From Xanthomonas sp. DAR 80977 (GTDB lineage Bacteria > Pseudomonadota > Gammaproteobacteria > Xanthomonadales > Xanthomonadaceae): 64,000 nt of DNA. The position numbers were made by a program, and so were the translations under genes. The stretch spans positions 937,001 through 1,001,000 of the forward strand of contig NZ_CP162487.1 of NCBI RefSeq assembly GCF_041240605.1. Direction: 5' to 3'. Of this stretch, positions 17,056 through 25,160 are shown one piece after another (within the stretch, counting starts at the first letter, position 1; every line of letters begins with the position of its first letter). The notes beneath the pieces were generated by a model. That model saw only the letters and a list, made by a program, of their open reading frames with translations, was not told where the DNA came from and made no database searches.

Positions 17056-17811
17056 ATGACCAAGCCCAAGCCGGAGGCCGATCCCAGACTGGCGGGCCTG
17101 GCCGTGGACCCGAGCGCGCCGACCCCGCTGTACCTGCAGCTGGCGAGCAAGCTGGTGGAGGCGATCAAGGGCGGCCAGTGGAAGCCGGGCGAGGCCTTGC
17201 CGGCCGAACGCCAGCTGTGCGAGCAACTGCAGGTGTCGCGGGTGACCCTGCGCCAGGCGGTGGACGCGCTGGTCGAACAGGGCCTGGTCTCGCGCCGGCA
17301 GGGCGCCGGCACCTTCATCACCTCGCACATCCAGCACCAGCTCAGCGGCCTGGCCAGTTTCAGCGAAACCCTGCGCATGAAGGGCCTGGAGCCGGGCACA
17401 CGCTGGCTGGAGCGACGCGTGCGCCCGGCCCACGGCGAGGAAATCCTGCGCCTGGGCCTGTCGCCGGACACCGTGGTGGCGTCGCTGACCCGCCTGCGCA
17501 GCGCCGACGGCCGGGTCATGGCCTACGAGAAGGCGGTGCTGCCGCAGCGCACCGTGCCCGATCCGCTGGCCATCGGCGATTCGCTGTACGCCTACCTGGA
17601 CGAGCAGGGCACGCCGGTGGTGCGCGCGCTGCAGTACTTCCGTGCGATCAACCTGCCGGCGCGGCTGGCCGGGCACCTGGGCATGAAGGAAGGCGAGGCG
17701 ATCCTGCACGTGGTGCGGGTCGGCTACACCCGCGACGGCAGCGCGATCGAGCTGACCGACACCTATTGCCACAACGACTACTACGACTTCGTCGCCGAGC
17801 TGCGACGCTGA
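17056..17811 (+). CDS. nagQ: NagQ: GntR/HutC-family transcriptional regulator
   Basis: A 251-aa repressor with an N-terminal winged helix (about residues 25-95: PLYLQLASKLVEAI, PAERQLCEQLQVSRVTLRQAVDALVEQGLVSRRQGAGTF). A C-terminal UTRA effector domain follows (about 105-245: SFSETLRMKGLEPGT, LTRLRSADGRVMAYEKAVLP, DTYCHNDYYDFVAEL). The HutC subfamily includes GlcNAc-6-P-responsive NagR/YvoA/DasR. Together with nagP, nagR, nagB-II and nagA immediately downstream, this matches the Xanthomonas regulator NagQ. A GGAGGGAGC ribosome site precedes the ATG. Confidence 0.88.
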   Translation: MTKPKPEADPRLAGLAVDPSAPTPLYLQLASKLVEAIKGGQWKPGEALPAERQLCEQLQVSRVTLRQAVDALVEQGLVSRRQGAGTFITSHIQHQLSGLASFSETLRMKGLEPGTRWLERRVRPAHGEEILRLGLSPDTVVASLTRLRSADGRVMAYEKAVLPQRTVPDPLAIGDSLYAYLDEQGTPVVRALQYFRAINLPARLAGHLGMKEGEAILHVVRVGYTRDGSAIELTDTYCHNDYYDFVAELRR

Positions 17812-17849
17812 TCGTCCGACCCACGCGCCCTCCCGGAGCCCGCCCGCCC

Positions 17850-19130
17850 ATGACCACCGCACGGCCTGCCAGTCCCTTCGCCTCGATCGCCATCGTCGGG
17901 TTGCTGTTCTTCATCATCGGCTTCTTCACCTGGATCAACGGCCCGCTGATCACCTTCGTGCGGCTGGCGTTCGACCTCAACGAGGTCAACGCGTTCCTGG
18001 TGCTGATGGTGTTCTACCTGTCGTACTTCTTCCTGGCGCTGCCGTCGTCGTGGATCCTCAAGCGCACCGGCATGAAGAAGGGCCTGGCGCTGAGCCTGGT
18101 GGTGATGGCGGCGGGCGCGGCGGCGTTCGGCCAGTTCGCCACGCAGCGCTTCTATCCCGGCGCGCTGGCCGGCCTGTTCGTGATCGGCAGCGGCCTGGCC
18201 CTGCTGCAGACCGCGATCAACCCGTACATCAGCATCCTCGGCCCGATCGAGAGCGCGGCGCGGCGCATCGCGGTGATGGGCATATGCAACAAGATCGCCG
18301 GCATCCTGGCGCCGTTCCTGATCGGCACGCTGGTGCTGCACGGCGTTGGCGACCTGGCCACGCAGGTGCAGGCCGCCGATCCGGTGGCCAAGGAAGCCCT
18401 GCTCACCGCGTTCGCCGCCAAGATCCACGTGCCGTACCTGGTGATGGCCGGGGTGCTGGTGCTGGTCGCGATCGGCGTGCTGTTCTCGCCGCTGCCGGAG
18501 CTGAAGGCCTCGGAAGTCAACGCCGCGCCGGTCGGCGCCGGCAGCCCCGCGCAGAAGACCAGCATCTTCCAGTTCCCGCACCTGTGGCTGGGCGTGCTGT
18601 GCCTGTTCGTGTACGTGGGCGTGGAAGTGATGGCCGGCGATGCGATCGGCACCTACGGCAACGGCTTCCACCTGCCGCTGGACCAGACCAAGCTGTTCAC
18701 CTCCTACACCCTGGCGGCGATGCTGGCCGGCTACGTGGCCGGCCTGTTGCTGATCCCGACGCTGATCTCGCAGGCGCGCTACCTGAGCGTGTCGGCGGTG
18801 CTGGGCGTGCTGTTCTCGGCCGGCGCCTACTTCACCCATGGCTACGTGTCGGTGGGTTTCGTCGCCGCGCTGGGCTTCGCCAACGCGATGATGTGGCCGG
18901 CGATCTTCCCGCTGGCGATCAAGGGCCTGGGCCGCCACACCGAGATCGGCTCGGCCCTGCTGGTGATGGGCATCGCCGGCGGCGCGATCATCCCGCAGCT
19001 GTTCGCGGTGCTGAAGCAGCACTTCGATTTCCAGCTGGTGTTCCTGCTGCTGATGGTGCCCTGCTACCTGTACATCCTGTTCTATTCCCTGGTCGGCCAC
19101 CGCGCCGGCCAGGCCGTGGCCCGCGCGTGA
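17850..19130 (+). CDS. nagP: NagP: FucP-family N-acetylglucosamine permease
   Basis: A 426-aa, 12-helix major-facilitator permease of the fucose:H+ symporter branch. Features are GLLFFIIGFFTWINGPLI at the first helix, QTAINPYISILGPIESAARRIAVMGICNKIAG in the middle (family signature around NPY), and LGFANAMMWPAIFPLAIKGLGRHTEIGSALLVMGIAGGA near the C-terminus. In a locus with nagQ, nagR, nagB-II and nagA this is the inner-membrane GlcNAc symporter NagP. No PTS enzyme II is present, so GlcNAc would enter unphosphorylated and need a kinase. No nagK is seen in this window. Confidence 0.92.
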   Translation: MTTARPASPFASIAIVGLLFFIIGFFTWINGPLITFVRLAFDLNEVNAFLVLMVFYLSYFFLALPSSWILKRTGMKKGLALSLVVMAAGAAAFGQFATQRFYPGALAGLFVIGSGLALLQTAINPYISILGPIESAARRIAVMGICNKIAGILAPFLIGTLVLHGVGDLATQVQAADPVAKEALLTAFAAKIHVPYLVMAGVLVLVAIGVLFSPLPELKASEVNAAPVGAGSPAQKTSIFQFPHLWLGVLCLFVYVGVEVMAGDAIGTYGNGFHLPLDQTKLFTSYTLAAMLAGYVAGLLLIPTLISQARYLSVSAVLGVLFSAGAYFTHGYVSVGFVAALGFANAMMWPAIFPLAIKGLGRHTEIGSALLVMGIAGGAIIPQLFAVLKQHFDFQLVFLLLMVPCYLYILFYSLVGHRAGQAVARA

Positions 19131-19172
19131 TCGCGCATCATGGGCGTCCTTCCCGACATGCAGGACCGCAGC

Positions 19173-20240
19173 ATGCGTAGACCCACCATCAAAGATGTCG
19201 CCGAGCGGGCGCGGGTGTCGCTGAAGACCGTGTCGCGGGTCATCAACAACGAACCGTCGGTGATGCAGGCCACGCGCGCGCGCGTGCTGCACGCCATCGC
19301 CGAGCTGGACTACGAACCGGATCCGTCGGCGCGCAACCTGCGCAGCGGCACCCCGTTCGTGATCGGGCTGGTGTACGACAACCCCAACCCGTACCACATC
19401 ATCGGCGTGCAGAACGGCGTGCTGGCGGCGTGCCGCGAGACCGGCTTCGGCCTGCAGATCCATCCCTGCGATTCGACCTCGCCGATGCTGGCCGAGGAAC
19501 TGGCCGAGTGGACCCAGCGCTCGCGCCTGGCCGGGCTGGTGCTGACCGCGCCGATGTCCGAGCGCGCGGAACTGGTCGCGGCGCTGACCGCGCGCGGGAT
19601 CAAGACCGTGCGCATCATCGCCGCCACCGAGGATCCCAAGGACGGCCCCTGCGTCTACGTCGACGACCGCGATGCCGCCTACGAGGTCACCGAGCACCTG
19701 ATCCAGCTCGGCCACCAGCGCATCGGCTTCCTGTGGGGCGGCACCTCGCACCGCTCCAGCGGCGAGCGCTATGCCGGCTACGAGGCGGCGCTGAAGGACT
19801 ACGGCATCACCCTGGACAAGCACCTGGTGGTGCCCGGCGACTACACCTTCGACGACGGCTTCCGCGGCGCGCGGCGGCTGCTGGCGCTGCGCGAGCCGCC
19901 GACCGCGATCTTCGGCTCCAACGACGAGATCGCCGCCGGCGTGCTCGCCGCGGCCAAGTCGGCGGGCATGAACGTGCCCTACGACCTGTCCATCGCCGGC
20001 TTCGAGGACAGCCCGTTCTCGCGCCAGTCGTGGCCGGCGCTGACCACCGCCAAGCAGGCCACCGAGGACATCGCCCGGCATGCCGCGCGGCTGCTGATCA
20101 GCCAGCTGCGCAGCGACGCCTACGAAGAGCATCCGGCGCCGATGCACAACCAGGGCTTCGTGCCGCAGCTGGTGGTGCGCGGCTCCACCGCGCCGATGCA
20201 GCCGCAGTCCCGCCGTTCTCCCTCCCCCGATCCCACATGA
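19173..20240 (+). CDS. nagR: NagR: LacI-family transcriptional regulator
   Basis: A 355-aa LacI-type regulator. The helix-turn-helix and hinge read MRRPTIKDVAERARVSLKTVSRVINNEPSV and ARNLRSG, followed by a periplasmic-binding-like effector domain (VIGLVYDNPNPYHIIGVQNG, GFLWGGTSHRSSGERYAGYEAAL, FGSNDEIAAGVLAAAKSAG). The start was chosen at 19173 because AGGA sits 7 nt upstream and the helix begins at once. In-frame ATGs at 19140 and 19158 are alternatives. It lies between nagP and nagB-II and is the probable partner regulator of NagQ. Its stop overlaps the nagB-II start (ATGA). Confidence 0.87.
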   Translation: MRRPTIKDVAERARVSLKTVSRVINNEPSVMQATRARVLHAIAELDYEPDPSARNLRSGTPFVIGLVYDNPNPYHIIGVQNGVLAACRETGFGLQIHPCDSTSPMLAEELAEWTQRSRLAGLVLTAPMSERAELVAALTARGIKTVRIIAATEDPKDGPCVYVDDRDAAYEVTEHLIQLGHQRIGFLWGGTSHRSSGERYAGYEAALKDYGITLDKHLVVPGDYTFDDGFRGARRLLALREPPTAIFGSNDEIAAGVLAAAKSAGMNVPYDLSIAGFEDSPFSRQSWPALTTAKQATEDIARHAARLLISQLRSDAYEEHPAPMHNQGFVPQLVVRGSTAPMQPQSRRSPSPDPT

Positions 20241-21277
20241 CCCTGCCCATGGCATTGCCCACCGAAACCGAAACCCTGATGTTCCGCGAAGCCGCGGAAA
20301 CCGCCGATGTCGTCGCCGCGCAGTTCGCGCGCAACCAGGCCGCGGTGAGCGCGCTGGCCGCGGCGCTGCGCGCCGATCCGCCGCCGTTCGTGGTCACCTG
20401 CGCGCGCGGCAGTTCCGACCATGCCGCGACCTACGCCAAGTACCTGTTCGAGACCCAGCTCGGCGTGGTCACCGCCTCGGCCTCGCCGTCGGTGGGCTCG
20501 GTGTACGAATCGCCGCTGCAGTTGCGCGGCGCGCTGTACGTGGTGATCTCCCAGTCCGGCAAGAGCCCGGACCTGCTGCGCAACGCCGAGGCGGCCAAGG
20601 CCGCCGGCGCGCGCGTGGTGGCGCTGGTCAACGTCGAGGATTCGCCGCTGGCGCAGCTGGCCGACACCGTGATCGCGCTCGGCGCCGGCCCGGAGAAGAG
20701 CGTGGCCGCGACCAAGAGCTACCTGGCCTCGCTGGCGGCGATCCTGCAGCTCGGCGCGCACTGGAAGAACGACCCGGCGTTGCTCGCCGCGCTGGACGCG
20801 CTGCCGCAGGCGCTGCGCGCCGCCTGGCAGGCCGACTGGCGTCCGCTCACCGACGGTCTGGTCGAGGCGCACAACCTGTTCGTGCTCGGCCGCGGCCTGG
20901 GCCTGGCCGCCGCGCAGGAAGCGGCGCTGAAGTTCAAGGAAACCTGCGGCCTGCATGCCGAGGCCTACAGCTCGGCGGAAGTGAAGCACGGGCCGATGGC
21001 GCTGGTCGGCCCCGGCTTCCCGGTGCTGGCCTTCGCCCAGCCGGACGAGACCGGCGCCGGCACCCGCAGCCTGGCCGAGGAATTCCGCGGCCGCGGCGCG
21101 CAGGTATGGCTGGCCAGCGCCGACGGCGACCTGCCGCTGGTCGCCGCGCCGCACCCGGTGTGCGCGCCGCTGCTGACCATCCAGAGCTTCTACCGCGCGA
21201 TCAACGCGCTGGCGCTGCGCCGCGGCTACAACCCGGACCTGCCGCCGCATCTGAACAAAGTGACGGAGACGGTGTAA
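20237..21277 (+). CDS. nagB-II: NagB-II: SIS-domain glucosamine-6-phosphate deaminase
   Basis: A 346-aa protein with two SIS sugar-isomerase domains (TCARGSSDHAATYAKYLFET, VISQSGKSPDLLRNAEAAKAAGA, EKSVAATKSYLASLAAI; second domain LGRGLGLAAAQEAALKFKETCGLHAEAYSSAEVKHGP). It lacks a glutaminase domain, so it is not GlmS. In GlcNAc loci this type replaces NagB and converts glucosamine-6-P to fructose-6-P plus ammonia. It is coupled to nagR by an ATGA overlap and to nagA by TAATG. Confidence 0.9.
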   Translation: MTLPMALPTETETLMFREAAETADVVAAQFARNQAAVSALAAALRADPPPFVVTCARGSSDHAATYAKYLFETQLGVVTASASPSVGSVYESPLQLRGALYVVISQSGKSPDLLRNAEAAKAAGARVVALVNVEDSPLAQLADTVIALGAGPEKSVAATKSYLASLAAILQLGAHWKNDPALLAALDALPQALRAAWQADWRPLTDGLVEAHNLFVLGRGLGLAAAQEAALKFKETCGLHAEAYSSAEVKHGPMALVGPGFPVLAFAQPDETGAGTRSLAEEFRGRGAQVWLASADGDLPLVAAPHPVCAPLLTIQSFYRAINALALRRGYNPDLPPHLNKVTETV

Positions 21278-22422
21278 TGACGACGACGGCGCTGCGCAAT
21301 GCGCGCGTGCTCGGCGAGGACGGATTCCTCGATGGCGTGGGCGTGCTGCTGGAAGGCGGGCGCATCGCCGCGGTGCTCGACGACGGCGACGCGCGCCTGG
21401 CCGCGGCGCCGGCGCAGCTGGACCTGGGCGGCGGCACGCTGCTGCCCGGCTTCATCGACCTGCAGGTCAACGGTGGCGGCGGCGTGCTGTTCAACAACCG
21501 CACCGATATCGACGCGCTGCGCCGCATCGGCCAGGCCCACCGCCGCTACGGCACCACCGGCTACCTGCCGACGCTGATCAGCGACGACCTCGAGGTGATG
21601 CGCGCGGCGATCGCCGCGACCCGCGAGGCCATCGCCGCCGGCGTGCCGGGCGTGCTCGGCATCCACCTGGAAGGGCCGTACCTGGCGCCGGCGCGCAAGG
21701 GCACCCACAACGTGGACAAGTTCCGCGTGCCCGATGCCGCCGAGCTGGCGCTGGCCACTTCGCTGGACAACGGCGCCACCCTGATCACGCTGGCGCCGGA
21801 GCGGCTGCCGGCCGAGAGCATCCGCACGTTGGCCGCGGCCGGCGCGCGCGTGTTCGCCGGCCACACCGCCGGCAGCTACGATGAGATCCGCGCCGGGCTG
21901 GATGCCGGCGTGTGCGGTTTCACCCATCTGTACAACGCGATGTCGCCGCTGCAGGGGCGCGATCCGGGCGCGGTCGGTGCCGCGCTGGAGGACCGCGATG
22001 CGTGGTGCGGCCTGATCGTCGACGGCGTGCACGTGCACCCGGCCAGCCTGCGCGTGGCGCTGGCGGCCAAGCCGCGCGGCAAGCTGTTCCTGGTCACCGA
22101 CGCGATGCCGATGGTCGGCGCCGACAGTCCCAGCTTCGACCTGTACGGCGAAACCATCACCGAAGTGGACGGCGTGGTGCGCAATGCCGCCGGCGCGCTG
22201 GCCGGCTCGGCGCTGGACATGGCCAGCGCGGTGCGCAACAGCGTGCAGTGGCTGGGCGTGAGCCTGGACGAAGCCGCGCGCATGGCCTCGCTGTATCCGG
22301 CGCAATGCCTGGGCGTGGACGAGCGCTACGGCCGCATCGCGCCGGGCTACCAGGCCGACCTGGTGCTGCTCGACGACGCGCTGCAGGTGCGGCGGACCTG
22401 GATCGCCGGGGCGATGGAGTAA
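21277..22422 (+). CDS. nagA: NagA: N-acetylglucosamine-6-phosphate deacetylase
   Basis: A 381-aa amidohydrolase removing acetate from GlcNAc-6-P. The usual landmarks are present: LLPGFIDLQVNGGGGVLFNN; GIHLEGPYLAPARKGTHN, whose Glu binds metal; FAGHTAGSYDE (metal His); THLYNAMSPLQGRDPG (second His); IVDGVHVHP; and LVTDAMPMVG (catalytic Asp). The protein ends with the amidohydrolase tail GYQADLVLLDD. It is the last gene of the nagQPRBA run and is followed by a strong terminator at 22629. Confidence 0.93.
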   Translation: MTTTALRNARVLGEDGFLDGVGVLLEGGRIAAVLDDGDARLAAAPAQLDLGGGTLLPGFIDLQVNGGGGVLFNNRTDIDALRRIGQAHRRYGTTGYLPTLISDDLEVMRAAIAATREAIAAGVPGVLGIHLEGPYLAPARKGTHNVDKFRVPDAAELALATSLDNGATLITLAPERLPAESIRTLAAAGARVFAGHTAGSYDEIRAGLDAGVCGFTHLYNAMSPLQGRDPGAVGAALEDRDAWCGLIVDGVHVHPASLRVALAAKPRGKLFLVTDAMPMVGADSPSFDLYGETITEVDGVVRNAAGALAGSALDMASAVRNSVQWLGVSLDEAARMASLYPAQCLGVDERYGRIAPGYQADLVLLDDALQVRRTWIAGAME

Positions 22423-22778
22423 CCGGCGGCATTGCCGCGCGACGCGGCTCGCGCCCGCCTGTCGCGGGGGCCTGCTGCATTCGCCTGCAGCAGGCGGCGA
22501 TGCAATTGCGCGCGGTGCGGTGTCAACGGCTGTACGCGCGTGTCGACGCCGTCCAGTCCAGCAGGTCGTAGGTGCGCACCCGCGCCGGCATATCGGTCGG
22601 CGTCGTCAGCGTCTTGGCGTAAGGCCGGCGCGACCTGCATGCAGGTCGCGGTAGCTTTTTTTTGATGCGGATGTCGCCGCGCGTGGGAGCGGCGGTGGTG
22701 GGTGTGGACGATCCGTCGTGATCGGCCTGGTCGAGAGTGCCGGTCGCACCCGAACGAAAAACCCTCTAGCCTGAGCCG
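22423..22778. other. Gene-free interval after nagA
   Basis: 356 bp with no supported gene. It holds the intrinsic terminator at 22629-22663. The ~115 bp before the fructosamine kinase gene presumably contain that gene's promoter, which I could not assign. Confidence 0.6.
22629..22663 (+). terminator. Intrinsic terminator of the nag genes
   Basis: A perfect palindrome with 11-nt arms (CGCGACCTGCA/TGCAGGTCGCG, 22629-22650) is followed by GTAGC and then eight T residues (22656-22663). This is a textbook Rho-independent terminator on the plus strand, about 200 nt after the nagA stop. Confidence 0.85.
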
Positions 22779-23585
22779 ATGCATGCCGCCGGTTCCGACC
22801 TGTTCGCCCTGCCGCCGCGCGATGGCCTGCAGCGGCTGACGCTGCGCGACGGCCGCCGCGCGATCTGCAAGCGCCGCCGGACCATGCCCACCGATTTCTT
22901 CGCCGCCGAAGTGCGCGGCCTGGATGCGCTGCGCACCGCCGGCGGTCTGCGCGTGCCGCAGGTGTATGCGCAAGGCGAGGACTGGCTGCTGCTCGAAGAC
23001 CTGGGCGAGGCGCCGCCGCATCCCCGCTTCGCCCGGCTCGCCGGCGAAGGCCTGGCACGCCAGCATCGCGCCCACGGCGAGCGCTTCGGTTTCGGCCACG
23101 ATGGCTACATCGGCGACAGCCCGCAGGACAACGGCACCGACCGCGATGGCCATCGCTTCTTCGTCGAGCGACGGTTGCGGCCGCAGGCGGAGCGCGCGCT
23201 GCGCGCCGCCGCGCTGGTTCCTGCCGACATGGCGCGCCTGGAACGGTTGTGCGCACGCCTGCCGCAGCTGATCCCGGCACAGCCGCCGGTACTGCTGCAC
23301 GGCGATCTGTGGCAAGGCAACCTGCACTGCGCCGGCGACGGCCTGCCGGCGCTGATCGATGCCGGCGCGGCGCACTACGGCTGGGCCGAGGCCGAACTGG
23401 CGATGCTGTCGCTGTTCGGCGAACCCGACCCGCACCTGCTGCGCAGCTATGCCGAGCACGCGCCGCTGGCGAACGACTGGCGCGAACGCGCGCCGCTGTA
23501 CAACCTCTACCACCTGCTCAACCACCTCAACCTGTTCGGCGGCGGCTACCTGCACGCGGTGCGTGCGGTGTTGGCACGGTATTGA
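22779..23585 (+). CDS. Fructosamine kinase family protein
   Basis: A 268-aa small-molecule kinase of the fructosamine/ketosamine kinase family, cytosolic, phosphorylating ketoamines on glycated proteins or ribulosamines so that they decay. Visible motifs: ICKRRR and FFAAEVRGLDALR (N-lobe), LLLEDLGE, GFGHDGYIGDSPQDNG, FFVERRLRP, the catalytic loop LLHGDLWQGNLH, and LIDAGAAHYGWAEAELAMLSLFG. The usual LIDPA reads LIDAG here. The protein is shorter than typical (~290 aa) at the N-terminus. Confidence 0.85.
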   Translation: MHAAGSDLFALPPRDGLQRLTLRDGRRAICKRRRTMPTDFFAAEVRGLDALRTAGGLRVPQVYAQGEDWLLLEDLGEAPPHPRFARLAGEGLARQHRAHGERFGFGHDGYIGDSPQDNGTDRDGHRFFVERRLRPQAERALRAAALVPADMARLERLCARLPQLIPAQPPVLLHGDLWQGNLHCAGDGLPALIDAGAAHYGWAEAELAMLSLFGEPDPHLLRSYAEHAPLANDWRERAPLYNLYHLLNHLNLFGGGYLHAVRAVLARY

Positions 23586-23645
23586 TGCCGATCGGCTGCG
23601 TGCCGCTGGCGTAGTCGACGCGGCATCTGCGGTTGCCAGCGGGTT

Positions 23646-23711
23646 GTAGGAGCGGCTTCAGCCGCGACGGGCTTTAGCGGTAAAGCCCGTCGCGGCTGAA
23701 GCCGCTCCTGC
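23646..23711. repeat. REP-like palindrome, 31-bp stem
   Basis: Arms 23646-23676 and 23681-23711 pair almost perfectly around a GCGG loop (core GAGCGGCTTCAGCCGCGACGG). It lies between the convergent fructosamine kinase and cca genes and would act as a bidirectional structured 3' end. It shares its core with the element at 3893-3974. Confidence 0.8.
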
Positions 23712-23779
23712 AGGGTTTTCCCGGAAACAGATGGAAGAGGAGCGTGCGAGAGATGCGCGGCGCGGCGGAAGCGGCCGCG

Positions 23780-25015
23780 TCAGTCCGCAGACACGCTGCG
23801 CGCTGCGGCGATCGCCTGGATCCGCGCCTTCGCCAGGGCCTCGCCGATCTGCGGGCCGCTCAGGCCCTGTGCGGCCAGGTCGCGGGCGTTGACCGCCAGC
23901 GCCGCGGCGTGCAGGCGCTGCAGCTCGCGGCCCTGCGGATAGTCGGCGTCTTCGCTGCCGAGGCGGCCGCGCTTGTCGGCCTCGCACACCAGCGCCAGCT
24001 GCGCAATGCGTTCGGGCTTGCGGAAGCCGTCGCAGCGCTGCAGCAGTTCGTGCACGGTGCGGTCGCGCAGTTCGGCCAGGCGATGCACGTTCAGGTGCTC
24101 GCGGCAGGCGATCTCGGCCAGCTGGCGGTGTTCCTGCGGCAACTTCAGGCGTTCGCACAATGCACGCAGCGGGGCGACGCCGCGCTGTTCGTGCATCACA
24201 TGCTTCGGCCATTCCGCAGGTGGCGTCAGCGCCTTGCCCAGGTCGTGGGTCAGCGCGGCGAAGCCGATCAGCGCATCGCCCGGCGCCAGCCGCGCTGCCA
24301 TGTCGCTGACCAGTTCCTGGTGGCGGCCGGTATCGATCTCGGGATGGTATTCGGCGCGCTGCGGCACGCCGTACAGCGCCTCCAGTTCCGGCAGCACGCT
24401 GCGCAGCGCGTCGGCGTCGTGCAGGGTGCGCAGGAACGCCGAAGGCTGTGCGGAGGCCAGGCTGCGGCGCAGCTCCTGCCACACGCGTTCGGGCACCAGC
24501 GTGTCCAGTTCGCCGCTGGCCGCCATCTCGCGCATCAGCGCCAGTGTTTCCGGCGCGACGCTGAAACCCAGCGGCGCCAGTCGCGCCATGAAGCGCGCCG
24601 CGCGCAGCACGCGCAGCGGATCCTCGCCGAAGGCCGGGCCGATGTGGCGCAGCACGCGCCGTTCGATGTCGCGCACGCCGCCGTAGGGATCGACCAGCGC
24701 GCCACTGTCCTCGTCGCGGGCGATCGCGTTGATGGTGAAGTCGCGCCGCTGCAGGTCCTCTTCCAAGGTCACCGACGAGTCGGCATCGACCACGAAGCCG
24801 TGATAGCCGCGACCGGACTTGCGCTCGGTGCGCGCCAGCGCGTATTCCTCGCCGCTGTGCGGATGCAGGAACACCGGGAAATCGCGGCCGACCTGCCTGT
24901 AGCCCAGGTCCAGCATCTGCTGCGGCGTGGCGCCGACCACGACCCAGTCGCGGTCGCCGGGCGGCTGCCCGAGCAGGCTGTCGCGGACGGCGCCGCCGAC
25001 GAGGTAGGTGTTCAT
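23780..25015 (-). CDS. cca: Multifunctional CCA-adding protein
   Basis: A 411-aa tRNA nucleotidyltransferase that adds and repairs the 3' CCA end. The head domain has [10 protein letters not shown] and DRDWVVVG (catalytic Asp pair), [30 protein letters not shown] and ARFMARL. The C-terminal HD phosphohydrolase domain is present ([53 protein letters not shown]). This is the long gammaproteobacterial type with phosphatase/phosphodiesterase activity. It ends AARSVSAD. The gene follows slt (129-bp gap containing the repeat arms at 25021-25160) on the same strand. Confidence 0.95.
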   Translation of the reverse strand: MNTYLVGGAVRDSLLGQPPGDRDWVVVGATPQQMLDLGYRQVGRDFPVFLHPHSGEEYALARTERKSGRGYHGFVVDADSSVTLEEDLQRRDFTINAIARDEDSGALVDPYGGVRDIERRVLRHIGPAFGEDPLRVLRAARFMARLAPLGFSVAPETLALMREMAASGELDTLVPERVWQELRRSLASAQPSAFLRTLHDADALRSVLPELEALYGVPQRAEYHPEIDTGRHQELVSDMAARLAPGDALIGFAALTHDLGKALTPPAEWPKHVMHEQRGVAPLRALCERLKLPQEHRQLAEIACREHLNVHRLAELRDRTVHELLQRCDGFRKPERIAQLALVCEADKRGRLGSEDADYPQGRELQRLHAAALAVNARDLAAQGLSGPQIGEALAKARIQAIAAARSVSAD

Positions 25016-25020
25016 GGGCC

Positions 25021-25160
25021 GGGATTCGGGAATGGGGAATGGGGATTGGCAAGGGCGGTGTCGCGCAAACGGATGCCGCCCTGGCCTATCCCGGCGATGC
25101 TACCTGCATACGGCCGCGCTGCGCTGTTGCCAATCCCGAAATCCCTAATCCCGAATCCCC
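25021..25160. repeat. Inverted GGGAAT/GGGATT repeat arms between slt and cca
   Basis: Positions 25021-25052 read GGGATTCGGGAATGGGGAAT and onwards. Positions 25127-25160 carry the complementary run (CCAATCCCG...TCCCTAATCCCGAATCC). GGGATTGGCAA (25042-25052) pairs perfectly with TTGCCAATCCC (25127-25137). The right arm overlaps the slt stop codon, so the repeat supplies the last codons of slt. The family is the same as at 281-454. Confidence 0.7.
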
